Assembly: GCA_047618565.1 (NCBI GenBank)
Contig: JBLHKW010000075.1
Coordinates: 1-23,714, forward strand
DNA from: JBLHKW01 sp047618565
GTDB lineage: Bacteria; Planctomycetota; UBA1135; GCA-002686595
Reading direction: 5' to 3'
DNA: 23,714 nt
Made by a program: the position numbers and the translations under genes. How positions within the stretch are numbered: position 1 is the stretch's first letter; every line of letters starts with the position of its first letter. Below, piece by piece: positions 15,574 through 23,343 of the stretch. The notes under the pieces were generated by a model that was not told the origin of the DNA, did not search any database, and saw nothing but the letters and a program-made list of their open reading frames with translations.

Positions 15574-16344
15574 TCAGTATCGATCCGTGTCGCGCTGGGA
15601 CTCCGGGAAGTTGTGCTCGCGCTCGTTCGCGCCCTCGTAGCGTACCTCGTCCGCCTCGAGTACCCGGCAGATGGTCGTGTAGTTGAAGGCGGCGTGCACC
15701 ATGCCATCGACGAGCTCGTCCACGGTCGTGGAGCGGTAACGCTCCTGGAGGCGTTTCCCACCGACGGCGCCCGCGGCGGTGAGCAGGCCGTCGAGTACCT
15801 TCGCGGCGCGCTCCTGCCAGATGCGCGGGTCGTCCCGGTCCGATCCGATGATCCAGGAAGAGCGGATGGCCGTGAACGGTAGCCGGCTGGCGCCCAACGC
15901 TTCCTCGACGGACCAGCGCGCCTTCAGGTAGGGCCCGGGCGCGTCGGCCCCGGTGCCGGCGGCCGAGAGGTAGACAAAGCGCGGCGAACACCCGGCCGCC
16001 ATGCAGGCCTGGATCAAAATGTGTGTCAGGCCGTAATCGACCGTGTCGTAGCTCTCGAGCCCCTGCGGGTCATTCTGAATGCGTGCACGGGTGGTGCCGA
16101 CCAGGGCGAAGACGTGCGTCGGGCGCAACTTGCGCAGGGTGTCGGTGAGAGCGCCCAGGTCCCAGGCGGTCCAGTCCGGCCTGGCGCCCGCTTCGCCGAA
16201 CGTGGCACACCACTCCTGGATCTCGGCGGAGTCCGGCCTAACGTGGGCGACGGTCGTGATGCCCCGATCCAGCAGATCTTGCACGAGGGTGCGACCCACG
16301 TATCCGGTGGCTCCGGCGACGAACGCTATGGGGGGGGGCGCCAT
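15574..16344 (-). CDS. Atypical short-chain dehydrogenase (NAD(P)-binding, NmrA-like)
   Basis: This is a 256-residue Rossmann-fold protein. The nucleotide-binding loop GATGYVGR is at 11-18, and ALVGT and VYLSAAGTG lie where the later strands of the fold are expected. There is no clear YxxxK catalytic pair, so it fits the atypical/extended SDRs, including NmrA-like sensors and NAD-dependent sugar or flavin reductases. The ATG at 16344 is followed directly by a run of nine C in the coding strand that encodes Pro3-Pro5. The N-terminus is therefore prone to slippage. The substrate is unknown. Confidence 0.8.
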   Translation of the reverse strand: MAPPPIAFVAGATGYVGRTLVQDLLDRGITTVAHVRPDSAEIQEWCATFGEAGARPDWTAWDLGALTDTLRKLRPTHVFALVGTTRARIQNDPQGLESYDTVDYGLTHILIQACMAAGCSPRFVYLSAAGTGADAPGPYLKARWSVEEALGASRLPFTAIRSSWIIGSDRDDPRIWQERAAKVLDGLLTAAGAVGGKRLQERYRSTTVDELVDGMVHAAFNYTTICRVLEADEVRYEGANEREHNFPESQRDTDRY

Positions 16345-16363
16345 GGTGAGAGTCAGGGGGGGG
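16330..16363. repeat. Pair of poly-G tracts at a divergent gene start
   Basis: Nine G at 16330-16338 are CCC codons 3-5 of the SDR gene when read on its strand. Eight G at 16356-16363 lie 12 bases upstream of its start, in the 86-base divergent region shared with the DUF445 gene. Such tracts can change length and so switch frame or promoter spacing. Confidence 0.8.
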
Positions 16364-16430
16364 CGAGGGGATCTGCAACCCGAGGCGGGCGCGGCTCGCG
16401 TCGCGCTATCTCCGGCCCTATAGTCCCCTG

Positions 16431-17051
16431 ATGCTGCCTACCGAAGTATCTATCGGGCTTGGAACCTGGATCGCCGTACCTCTTCTGGGGGCCTTGATCG
16501 GGTACATCACGAATCGTCTGGCCGTGAAGATGATATTTCGGCCGATCGAGCCTGTGAAGGTCTTCGGGGTCACGGTGCAGGGCCTGATGGGCAAGCGCCA
16601 GAAGGAGCTGGCCGCCAGCATCGGCCGCGTGGTCGGAAAGCACCTGATCGACCACGACGATATCGTCCGGGGGCTCTCCACCATGGATATGGAGGGGCTC
16701 ATCGGCAACGGGCTGGACGAGGCCCTCAGCTCGAAGCTCGGGGAGCTGCGCAAGATTCCTCTGGTCGGCAACTTTCTCACCGACGAGCGCATTGGCGACC
16801 TCAAGCAGGGGCTCATCCACAGTCTGGCCAGCAACAGTGACGCCCTCGCGGACGAGCTCGCGCGGGCGCTGGAGGAGGGGTTCGACATCGAGGCCCTCGT
16901 GGCGGAAAAAGTTTCCGCCTTCCCGATCGAGCGACTCGAAGAACTCGTCCTGGAGGTCTCCGAGCGCGAGCTGCGCGCGATCGAGGTTCTGGGTGGGGTC
17001 CTGGGTTTTCTCATCGGCCTGGGTCAGGTGGCGTTGCTCGGACTTCTGTAG
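16431..17051 (+). CDS. DUF445 family membrane protein
   Basis: This 206-residue protein has a hydrophobic N-terminal helix (TWIAVPLLGALIGYITN) followed by the family hallmark NRLAVKMIFRPIEP, where a membrane segment runs into a basic NxxAxxxxFxP motif. The soluble middle is helical with repeats of the type GKHLIDHDDIVRGL. A second membrane helix ends the protein (GVLGFLIGLGQVALLGLL). This is shorter than YheB-type members of about 370 residues but has both ends of the family. The function of the family is unknown, perhaps in envelope or spore-like stress in other phyla. It diverges from the SDR gene. Confidence 0.82.
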   Translation: MLPTEVSIGLGTWIAVPLLGALIGYITNRLAVKMIFRPIEPVKVFGVTVQGLMGKRQKELAASIGRVVGKHLIDHDDIVRGLSTMDMEGLIGNGLDEALSSKLGELRKIPLVGNFLTDERIGDLKQGLIHSLASNSDALADELARALEEGFDIEALVAEKVSAFPIERLEELVLEVSERELRAIEVLGGVLGFLIGLGQVALLGLL

Positions 17052-17241
17052 GCGTCGGCCGGGCAACGGATCCGGTTACGCGCCGAGTTTATTCCGCGCC
17101 TCGGGAGCTGGTGGAGCTAAGCTGCAGGAGGTCTCGCAGCCCTCGCACCCCTCGCCACCGGACCACCCGTCCGGCACCCGAGACCGCCTCGCCATTGCTT
17201 CCCCTCGGCCCCGGGCCGGGCCTCCCAAGATTCACTCCAAG

Positions 17242-20166
17242 ATGATCCGAGCCCCCTGGTCGCTCCTTTGCCTGCTCCTCGTCGCCTGCGGTGGCGAGGG
17301 TACGGAGGGAGTGGTCGAGGCAGCCGAGGTCAGGCTGGATCCGGCGCCGAGCGCACCCATCGACGCGGTCGCTGCCATGGCGGCCGTCGCGGAAGACTCC
17401 GCCCTGCCGGAGATCGAGATCCTCGATCCCGATGACCCGATCGTGCTGCTCAAGCCGTCCGAGATCCTGACCGTCTCGGTTCAGGACTGGGTGCACGCCC
17501 TCGCGGAGAAGATCGCCATTCGCGACCTGGCGGGAGCAGCGGCCTGGTTCCGCGGTGACTTCCTGGGGCGGGATGCCTTCGGCACGGCGCCGGTGGATCA
17601 GGTGCGCCTGCCGCTCGACGCAGTGCGCCAGCGCTACGAGCCCGAGGACTTCGCCTTCGTCGACGGCGCCGGGTTCCTGGCCGGGCTCGATCGCCGTATT
17701 GGCTCCTGGAGGCGCGTCCTGCAATCGGAGTGGCGCGTGACCCAGGCCGAGTTTCAGTCCGGCGACGTGGTGCGCTGGGGCAAGGTTCACCTGCACGTAC
17801 GGCTCACGGGCATGACCGCCTCGGGCGGGCGTGCCGACGTCGATGCACGCTTCGTCGCGCGCGTGGAGAACGTCCAGCAGGGCTGGCGCTTCTCCCTGCT
17901 CGATGTGCTCGAGTTGACGAGCTCGCGCAAGCGCGACCCGCTCTTTGTGGACGTCTCGCGCGCCACCGGGATCTCCCACGAAGGGATCCGGTACGGCCAG
18001 CCTGGGAACGACAACGACGCCTGGAACGGCGTGGCCTCGGGCGACTTCGATGGCGACGGGCGCTACGATATCTTCGTGCCGAGCTCGGAGCGCAACTTCC
18101 TCTACCGCAATCGGGGCGACGGGAGCTTCGACGAGGTCGCCGAAGCCAGCGGCGTGCTCGGCAATGGGGGCGGCACTGGCGCGCTGTTCTTCGACGTGGA
18201 CAACGACGGGGATCAGGACCTCGTCGTCGGTCATGTCGGCGCGCTGGGTACCGCGCGCGAGCTGGTCGGCGACACCGCGCACCTGTACCGCAACGACGGC
18301 GCGGGTCATTTCGAGGACATCACCCTCGGGTCCGGGCTCGACGTGGCCCAGGTGGCCTACTCGCTGACGGCCTTCGACCACGACGGTGACGGCTTCGTCG
18401 ACCTGTTCATGTGCGGCTACGGCCGCATGGAGGTGGCGCGCAACAACAGCTGGATCGAATCCACCAACGGGAGCCCGAATCGGCTGCTGCGTAACGTGGA
18501 CGGCGAGCATTTCGAAGATGTGACCAAGTCCGCCGGACTGGATGACTGGCGCTGGAGCTATCAGGCGGCCGCTGCGGACTACGACGGGGACGGGCACATC
18601 GACCTGTACGTGGCGAACAATTTTGGTTCGAACCGGCTCTACCGCAACCTGGGCGACGGCACCTTCATGGATGTGGCGGGCAAGCTCGGCGTGGCCGAGC
18701 GCGGAAACAGCATGGCGGTCTCCTGGGCTGACATGAACAACGACGGGCGCCTCGACCTGTTCGTGGCCGGGCCCACGTCCGTGACCGGCGAACGTGTCCT
18801 CAAGCGCGTGCGCCGTGGTGGCGAGGAGCGCGTGGCCGACGACCTGCTGAACCTGGCCTCCGGCAACGCGCTGTTCTTCGGGACGGAGTCCGGCGGCTTC
18901 GAGCGTGCGCCGCGCGGCTACGGCGGCGCGAACGCGGGCTGGGTCTGGTCCAGCGCGCTGGCCGACCTGGACCTGGACGGAGCGCTCGACATCTTCTGCG
19001 TGAACGGCTTCGTCACGGGCGACCTGCCCCAGGACACCTGAAGCGCCTACTGGCGCCACGTGGTGGCGTCGACATTGGGAATCGGCGAGCCCGAGGACTC
19101 CCACGACCACAGCGAACATGAGGCGGGAGACGCCGCGGACGATGGGCCGGAAATGCATCCGTGGGCCAAGGAGATGTACCGCCAGGGTCTCTCCTTCAAC
19201 GGCAACGAGCGCAGCAAGCTCTTCCTCGGCGGTGGCGACGGATCGTTCGAGGACATGTCGGACCTGTGTGGTGCGGACTCGCCCCTCGACGGCCGCGGTC
19301 TGCTCACGGTCGACTTCGATGACGACGGGGACCTGGACCTGTTCGTCCACAATCTCCAGCGCGAACGCCACAGCCTTTACCGTAACGAGACCGCGGGCCA
19401 GGGCTTCCTGAAGGTCCGGTTGCGCGCGACGAGCTCGCAGTACGAGGCCATCGGAGCGCTCGTCATCGTCGACGGTCCGCGCGGCGCGGTGGCCCAGCTG
19501 ATGTCACGTGGCTCGGGCTTCGCCTCGTGCCAGAGTCCGGAGCTCATCTTCGGTCTCGGGGCATCCGAGCAGGCCGAGGTGCGCGTCATCTGGCCCGGGG
19601 GCAGCGAGGAGAGTTTCGGCTCCCTGGCGGGCACGCGCACGGTCTCCCTGGTCGAGGGCAGCGGGAGCGCCAGCACCCTGGCCGCCAGTGCCTTTGAGCT
19701 GCACGACCCCCTGCCCCAGGGGCTGAAGCGGGATCTTGGGGAGGTCTTGCCTTCCGTGAGGCTCGAAACTTCGGACGGCAAAGCCGTCAATCTCAACTGG
19801 GAGGGCCTGGCCGCGGGTCGATCCCTGTACCTGAACCTGTGGGCCAGCTACTGCCGGCCGTGTGTTCAGGAAGTGCCCGATCTGGAGCGGATCCACGGGG
19901 AGGCAGAGCGCACGGTCGTCTCGATCAGCGTGGACGTCCCCGATGCGCGCGCGGACGCACGCGGGATCCTGGATGCCGCCGGTGCCACTTATCCTGTCTA
20001 TTTCATCAGCATGGAGGGCGAAGAAGGCCCTGATCATGGGATCGACGGCATGCTGGACCTGCTGCGCCTGCCGATCCCGACCACGCTGATCATCGGCCCG
20101 GACGGACGCCTGCGCGATGTGGTGCGCGGGCCCATCGATCCGGCGGCCGTGGGCCACGGGGACTGA
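17242..20166 (+). CDS. CRTAC1/FG-GAP-ASPIC-TlpA lipoprotein with in-frame TGA, candidate selenoprotein
   Basis: Read as one frame this is a 974-residue lipoprotein (lipobox LVAC, Cys16) crossed by a single TGA at codon 600 (19039-19041). Residues 260-600 hold calcium-type FG-GAP/VCBS repeats (DFDGDGRYD, DVDNDGDQD, DHDGDGFVD, DYDGDGHID, DMNNDGRLD, DLDLDGALD). A seventh, DFDDDGDLD, lies after the TGA, then an ASPIC/UnbV domain (about 721-790) and a TlpA-like thioredoxin domain with CRPC (Cys871, Cys874). The residues around the TGA read PQDT-TGA-SAYWRHVV. From memory, related proteins have a cysteine there (xC-T/S-xFWRH). The TGA splits the repeat array, so two separate genes make no structural sense. 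The second half has no ribosome-binding site near the TGA. Selenocysteine, or a mutated or miscalled cysteine codon, would explain it. Confidence 0.7.
19039..19071 (+). promoter_or_regulatory. Candidate bacterial SECIS element after in-frame UGA
   Basis: UGA (19039-19041) is followed by 9 nt and then a 9-bp stem, UGGCGCCAC (19051-19059) pairing with GUGGCGUCG (19063-19071), with two G-U pairs. The apical loop is GUG and begins 18 nt after the UGA, the same distance as in E. coli fdhF. The loop has the G-U that SelB contacts. The stem also encodes the conserved-looking YWRHVVAS. Confidence 0.5.
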
Positions 20167-20181
20167 TCGCTCCGGATCCAT

Positions 20182-20230
20182 GGCCCGAAACGGGCTCCTA
20201 GCTTGCCCAGCGGCTCACGTAGGCTATCCT
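20182..20230 (+). promoter_or_regulatory. Possible terminator hairpin and promoter ahead of the polysaccharide genes
   Basis: GGCCCG-AAA-CGGGCT (20182-20196) is a short hairpin just after the CRTAC1 gene. TTGCCC (20203-20208) and TATCCT (20225-20230), 16 bases apart, each match four of six sigma-70 consensus positions and lie 60-90 bases before the Wza-like start. Both are weak and unsupported by other evidence. Confidence 0.22.
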
Positions 20231-20290
20231 CAAATCACGTCTCACGGACCGAACGCCCGCGACCGGGGCGGGCCTGCATACCGATAGAAC

Positions 20291-21001
20291 ATGGTGTCCA
20301 AATACGCGAAGCTCTGCTGCAGCGCCGTCATCGCAACGGTGTCCTTTTCGTGTGCGTCACCCGGCGGTCCGCCGGTGTCGCAGGTGGCGGCCGAGATCAA
20401 CGAGACCCTTCTGCCGGTGCGCCGCACCCTGGCGCCCGGGGACGAGATCCAGGTGGCCTTTGCCCCCGGCGAACTGACCGAGTGGACCCACACGGTCATG
20501 GTCGCTCCGGACGGGTACGCGAACTTCCTGTCGATCGATGAGATGGATGTGTTCGGTCTGAGCCTGAAGGAGCTGCGGACAACGCTGACCGCGGCCTACT
20601 CGCAGGTGACGGACAGGCCGCGACTCTCGGTCAACGTCGTCAAGTGGGCGCCGCGCACCCTCTCGGTGCTGGGCGAGGTCGCCGACGCGGGCAGCTTCGT
20701 GGTCGACCCCAACGTCCACATGAACTTCACCGAGGCCCTGGCCCTGGCGGGTGGTCCGCGCTGGCGAACCGCCTACCTGGCGAACACGATCCTGGTGCGC
20801 TGGGATCCGGAGGCCAAGCGTCAGCGCGCCTGGACCTTCGATGCGCGTGAGCGCTACTGGGGCGATTCTGGAGCACTCATGCTGCAGCCCTTCGACATGA
20901 TCTTCATACCGAACACGCCGATCGACAAGGTCTCGAACTGGATCGACGCCCACCTGCGCGTCCTGATCCCGATCCCGAGGATCTTCGTCCCCGGCACATG
21001 A
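20291..21001 (+). CDS. Polysaccharide export protein, Wza-type (Poly_export/SLBB)
   Basis: This 236-residue protein would form or line the periplasm-to-outside channel for exopolysaccharide. It begins with a lipoprotein-like signal (FSCAS, probable lipid Cys21, although Cys10 is possible). The poly-export domain lies about 44-120 (TLAPGDEIQVAF; VAPDGYANFLSIDEMDVFGL; TLTAAYSQ), followed by an SLBB-like part (LSVLGEVADAGSFVVDP; EALALAGGP) and a short hydrophobic end. It is compact compared with E. coli Wza (about 380 residues), with one SLBB unit. It heads the plus-strand cluster, with 19 bases to the next gene. Confidence 0.87.
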   Translation: MVSKYAKLCCSAVIATVSFSCASPGGPPVSQVAAEINETLLPVRRTLAPGDEIQVAFAPGELTEWTHTVMVAPDGYANFLSIDEMDVFGLSLKELRTTLTAAYSQVTDRPRLSVNVVKWAPRTLSVLGEVADAGSFVVDPNVHMNFTEALALAGGPRWRTAYLANTILVRWDPEAKRQRAWTFDARERYWGDSGALMLQPFDMIFIPNTPIDKVSNWIDAHLRVLIPIPRIFVPGT

Positions 21002-21020
21002 TACCGGTACCGGTGACCCC

Positions 21021-22658
21021 ATGACTGACCAGGTAGAAGTAGAGGCCTTCGAGGACGAGGCGGCTCCGGCCCTCGATCTGAAGGTTCTGGTCCTCTTTGG
21101 AGTGGGCCGCTCCCGCTTCCTCGTGGCTTTCTGCCTGTTCGTTGGAACGGCACTCGGCCTGGTCTTCGCCGCCGCGAAGCCGAACATCTACTCGTCGGTG
21201 GCGCGCCTGCACTTCCTGGCCGGTCAACGCGAGGGACTGGATCCGGAGTTCCTGGCCGGGTTGAAGGCCACGTCCTTGCCGTCGATCGGCGTCGGCGACG
21301 AGATCATCCTGCTCGAGGCTCCGGAGATCTACGAGCGCGTGGCTCAACGCATCGGAGTCGGTCGAGTGCTCGCCGAGCCGAATCCGGAGGCGCTCGACAC
21401 CGCCGATACGGCCCTGCACATCAAGACCCTGCACGCGATCCAGGCCTATCTGGGCAAGAACGCTGGCGGCGAGGGCTGTGCCGACGAGAAGTCCGAGAAG
21501 TGCATTCGCCTGGCCGGAATCAAGCTCAAGGAGCACACCACGCTCACTGCTGTGGGCGGTTCCTTTGTGATCGATGTGCAACACAAGGCCAGTTCACCGG
21601 AGCGCGCCCAGGAGTTTGCGCAGGCGCTGGTCGAGGGTTTCGTGGACCGGCACCGCGAGGTGTACTCGGCCGAAACGCACGCGGGCAAGGCGCGCCAGGA
21701 AATGCTGAAGGTCGACGACAAGGTCAACGAGGACCGTGAGACCTACCGGGAGCACCGCCAGCTGTGCGGCTTCCAGAGTCTGGGCGAGGAGAGGTCCGAG
21801 CTCCGCAAGGAAGTCACCCTCATGAACAAGGCCTTGAGCACCGACGTCGGTCGTCGCAGCCAGGTTGGAGGGGAACTGGAGGAGTACCAGAAATACCTGG
21901 CGGAGATCCCGCCCCTGCGCGACAGGGTCACGGAACCTCAGCTCGGTCCCAACCCGGAGCACAGCCTGGTACTGAGCGAGCGCATGCGCATGCAGCTCCA
22001 GCTCTCGCTGGCAAAGGGCGAGGCGGTCTTTGACGAGCGTCAGCGCACGATCGCGAGAATCGAGCGACAGATCGTCGCCCTTACCGAACAGCTCGACCAG
22101 CTGGAACCGCTGATCGAGCTGCGCGGGGCGATCATCGAGAAGGTTCCGAACCCCGAGTACTTCGAGTACAAGCGCAAGGTCGATGCGCTCACGGCCGAGG
22201 ACAACGGTCTCGGGCTCGCGATCCAGGAGAAGCAGAAGAACCTGCGCCAGCTGCGCGAGCAGCTCGACCTGGCCGGGGAGTGCGAGAAGACGCACGACAT
22301 CTGGTCCAAGCGCATCGTGGACGGCGAGCAGGACCTCGAGCAGCGCAAGACCGTCTACTACAAGGTGCGCGGCCTGAACGATCTCGACGCCGAGGACGAG
22401 TCGAACCTGCGCATCTACCAGGGCGCGCTGCTGCCCGCCGGCAAGAGCGGCCCGCAGCGCATCAAGACGGTCATGATGGGCCTGTTCGGCGGCCTGGCCG
22501 CCGGTGCGGGGATCGCCGTATTGCGCCAGCTCATGGAGCGCCGTGTCCGTTACGCGCGCACGCTGGAGAATCAGCTCGGTCTGACCGTGCTGGCCGTCGT
22601 TCCCGAGACCGCGATCATTCGCAAGCTGGCGCGCCGCCGGGCCGCCGCGCACGCCTGA
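21021..22658 (+). CDS. Wzz/GNVR-type polysaccharide chain-length protein
   Basis: This is a 545-residue inner-membrane co-polymerase. One membrane helix is at 33-52 (FLVAFCLFVGTALGLVFAA) and a second at about 484-503 (VMMGLFGGLAAGAGIAVLR). Between them is a periplasmic part that is mostly charged coiled coil from about 220 to 450. The Pro-rich LLPAGKSGPQ before the second helix corresponds to the proline-rich motif of the family. The N-terminal Wzz domain spans roughly 55-220. It probably works with the export protein upstream and the ATPase-like protein downstream (13 bases away). A 12-base palindrome (21003-21014) precedes the start and has no assigned role. Confidence 0.85.
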   Translation: MTDQVEVEAFEDEAAPALDLKVLVLFGVGRSRFLVAFCLFVGTALGLVFAAAKPNIYSSVARLHFLAGQREGLDPEFLAGLKATSLPSIGVGDEIILLEAPEIYERVAQRIGVGRVLAEPNPEALDTADTALHIKTLHAIQAYLGKNAGGEGCADEKSEKCIRLAGIKLKEHTTLTAVGGSFVIDVQHKASSPERAQEFAQALVEGFVDRHREVYSAETHAGKARQEMLKVDDKVNEDRETYREHRQLCGFQSLGEERSELRKEVTLMNKALSTDVGRRSQVGGELEEYQKYLAEIPPLRDRVTEPQLGPNPEHSLVLSERMRMQLQLSLAKGEAVFDERQRTIARIERQIVALTEQLDQLEPLIELRGAIIEKVPNPEYFEYKRKVDALTAEDNGLGLAIQEKQKNLRQLREQLDLAGECEKTHDIWSKRIVDGEQDLEQRKTVYYKVRGLNDLDAEDESNLRIYQGALLPAGKSGPQRIKTVMMGLFGGLAAGAGIAVLRQLMERRVRYARTLENQLGLTVLAVVPETAIIRKLARRRAAAHA

Positions 22659-22659
22659 C

Positions 22660-22674
22660 AGGAAGCATCGCTTG
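22660..22674 (+). promoter_or_regulatory. Shine-Dalgarno site selecting a TTG start
   Basis: AGGAAG (22660-22665) lies 6 bases before TTG (22672-22674) and matches the anti-SD. It directly follows the stop of the chain-length gene, which supports the TTG as the start of the ATPase-like gene. Confidence 0.6.
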
Positions 22675-23313
22675 GACCTCGAAAAGACCTTCGCCGGCGT
22701 ACGGCCCCTGGCCGACACGCTCTGGAGCCGGCTGAGCGTGCTGCGCGCGACCTTCGAGCGCCCGCGCATCCTGTTCACGTCCACCCAGGCGGAGTCCGGT
22801 ACGACGCTCATGACGGCGGCGACGGCCCTGGGACTGGCGCGCAACCTGCGCCGCGACGTGCGCGTCGTGGAGACCCGTTTCGAGCGGCCCGGGATGGCCG
22901 ACTACTTCGAGATCCCGCGCGGGCCGGGTCTGTCGGATGTGCTCGACCACCGCGCGACGCTCGACCAGTCCCTGCAACGTCTCGCGAGTTGTCCCGACCT
23001 GGGGATCATTCCCGCGGGCAGCCCGCGCGCGGTCATTCCCGGCGAATTCGCCACCGGCGAGGTGTGCGACCTGCTCGGCAGTATCAGCGGTGGGGCGGAC
23101 TTCACCCTGTTCGACGCCGCACCGATCCAAAGTGACGTCGAGACGCGCATGTTACTGGAGCACGTCGATGGCGTCGTGTTCGTCGTGCGTGCGCGTTCGG
23201 CGCACACCAAGGCGCTGCGCGAGTCGGCCGACATCGTGGAGCGCGCGGGCCTGCCCGTGTTCGGGTGCGTGCTGAACCGCTACAAGTCCGACGTGCCCTT
23301 CGGGCTCGAGTAA
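22672..23313 (+). CDS. CpsD-like (BY-kinase family) protein with degenerate Walker A
   Basis: This 213-residue cytoplasmic P-loop fold protein is placed like the ATPase partner of a Wzz protein. The expected Walker A (PGEGKST type) is TSTQAESGTT (36-45), with no lysine. The Walker A-prime segment, normally DxDxRxP, is VETRFERPGM, where the leading Asp has become Glu. The Walker B-like strand FTLFDAAP is retained. There is no C-terminal tyrosine cluster. ATP-dependent tyrosine phosphorylation is therefore doubtful, and a structural or regulatory pseudokinase is more likely. The fold is supported by LGIIPAGSP and GVVFVVRA and the end VFGCVLNRYK. The start is TTG with a clear Shine-Dalgarno site. 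Confidence 0.82.
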   Translation: MDLEKTFAGVRPLADTLWSRLSVLRATFERPRILFTSTQAESGTTLMTAATALGLARNLRRDVRVVETRFERPGMADYFEIPRGPGLSDVLDHRATLDQSLQRLASCPDLGIIPAGSPRAVIPGEFATGEVCDLLGSISGGADFTLFDAAPIQSDVETRMLLEHVDGVVFVVRARSAHTKALRESADIVERAGLPVFGCVLNRYKSDVPFGLE

Positions 23314-23314
23314 C

Positions 23315-23343
23315 AGCGCCTCAACGCGCCGGCAGGCGGCGCT
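23315..23343. terminator. Weak hairpin between convergent genes
   Basis: AGCGCC (23315-23320) is complementary to GGCGCT (23338-23343), with a GC-rich loop between. It separates the stops of the ATPase-like gene and the methyltransferase. No T-tract is present. Confidence 0.25.

Noticed and set aside
17089..19371. Long minus-strand open frame (760 codons) antisense to the CRTAC1 gene
   Set aside because: It has no domain character, is rich in Val, Arg and His as expected from the antisense of GC-rich Asp/Gly repeats, and lies wholly over a convincing plus-strand gene.
10302..20166. Reassignment of UGA to Trp or Gly in this organism
   Set aside because: At least seven genes in the window end at TGA at sensible positions, including two 4-base overlaps, so UGA works as a stop.
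19060..20166. A separate second gene starting at GTG 19060 after the TGA
   Set aside because: It would begin inside the FG-GAP array without signal peptide or ribosome site, yet needs export for its repeat and thioredoxin domains. The frame is continuous with the upstream half.
21003..21014. ACCGGTACCGGT palindrome before the chain-length gene
   Set aside because: It is a single 12-base palindrome with no second copy seen and no known operator match, so it is too weak to call a site.
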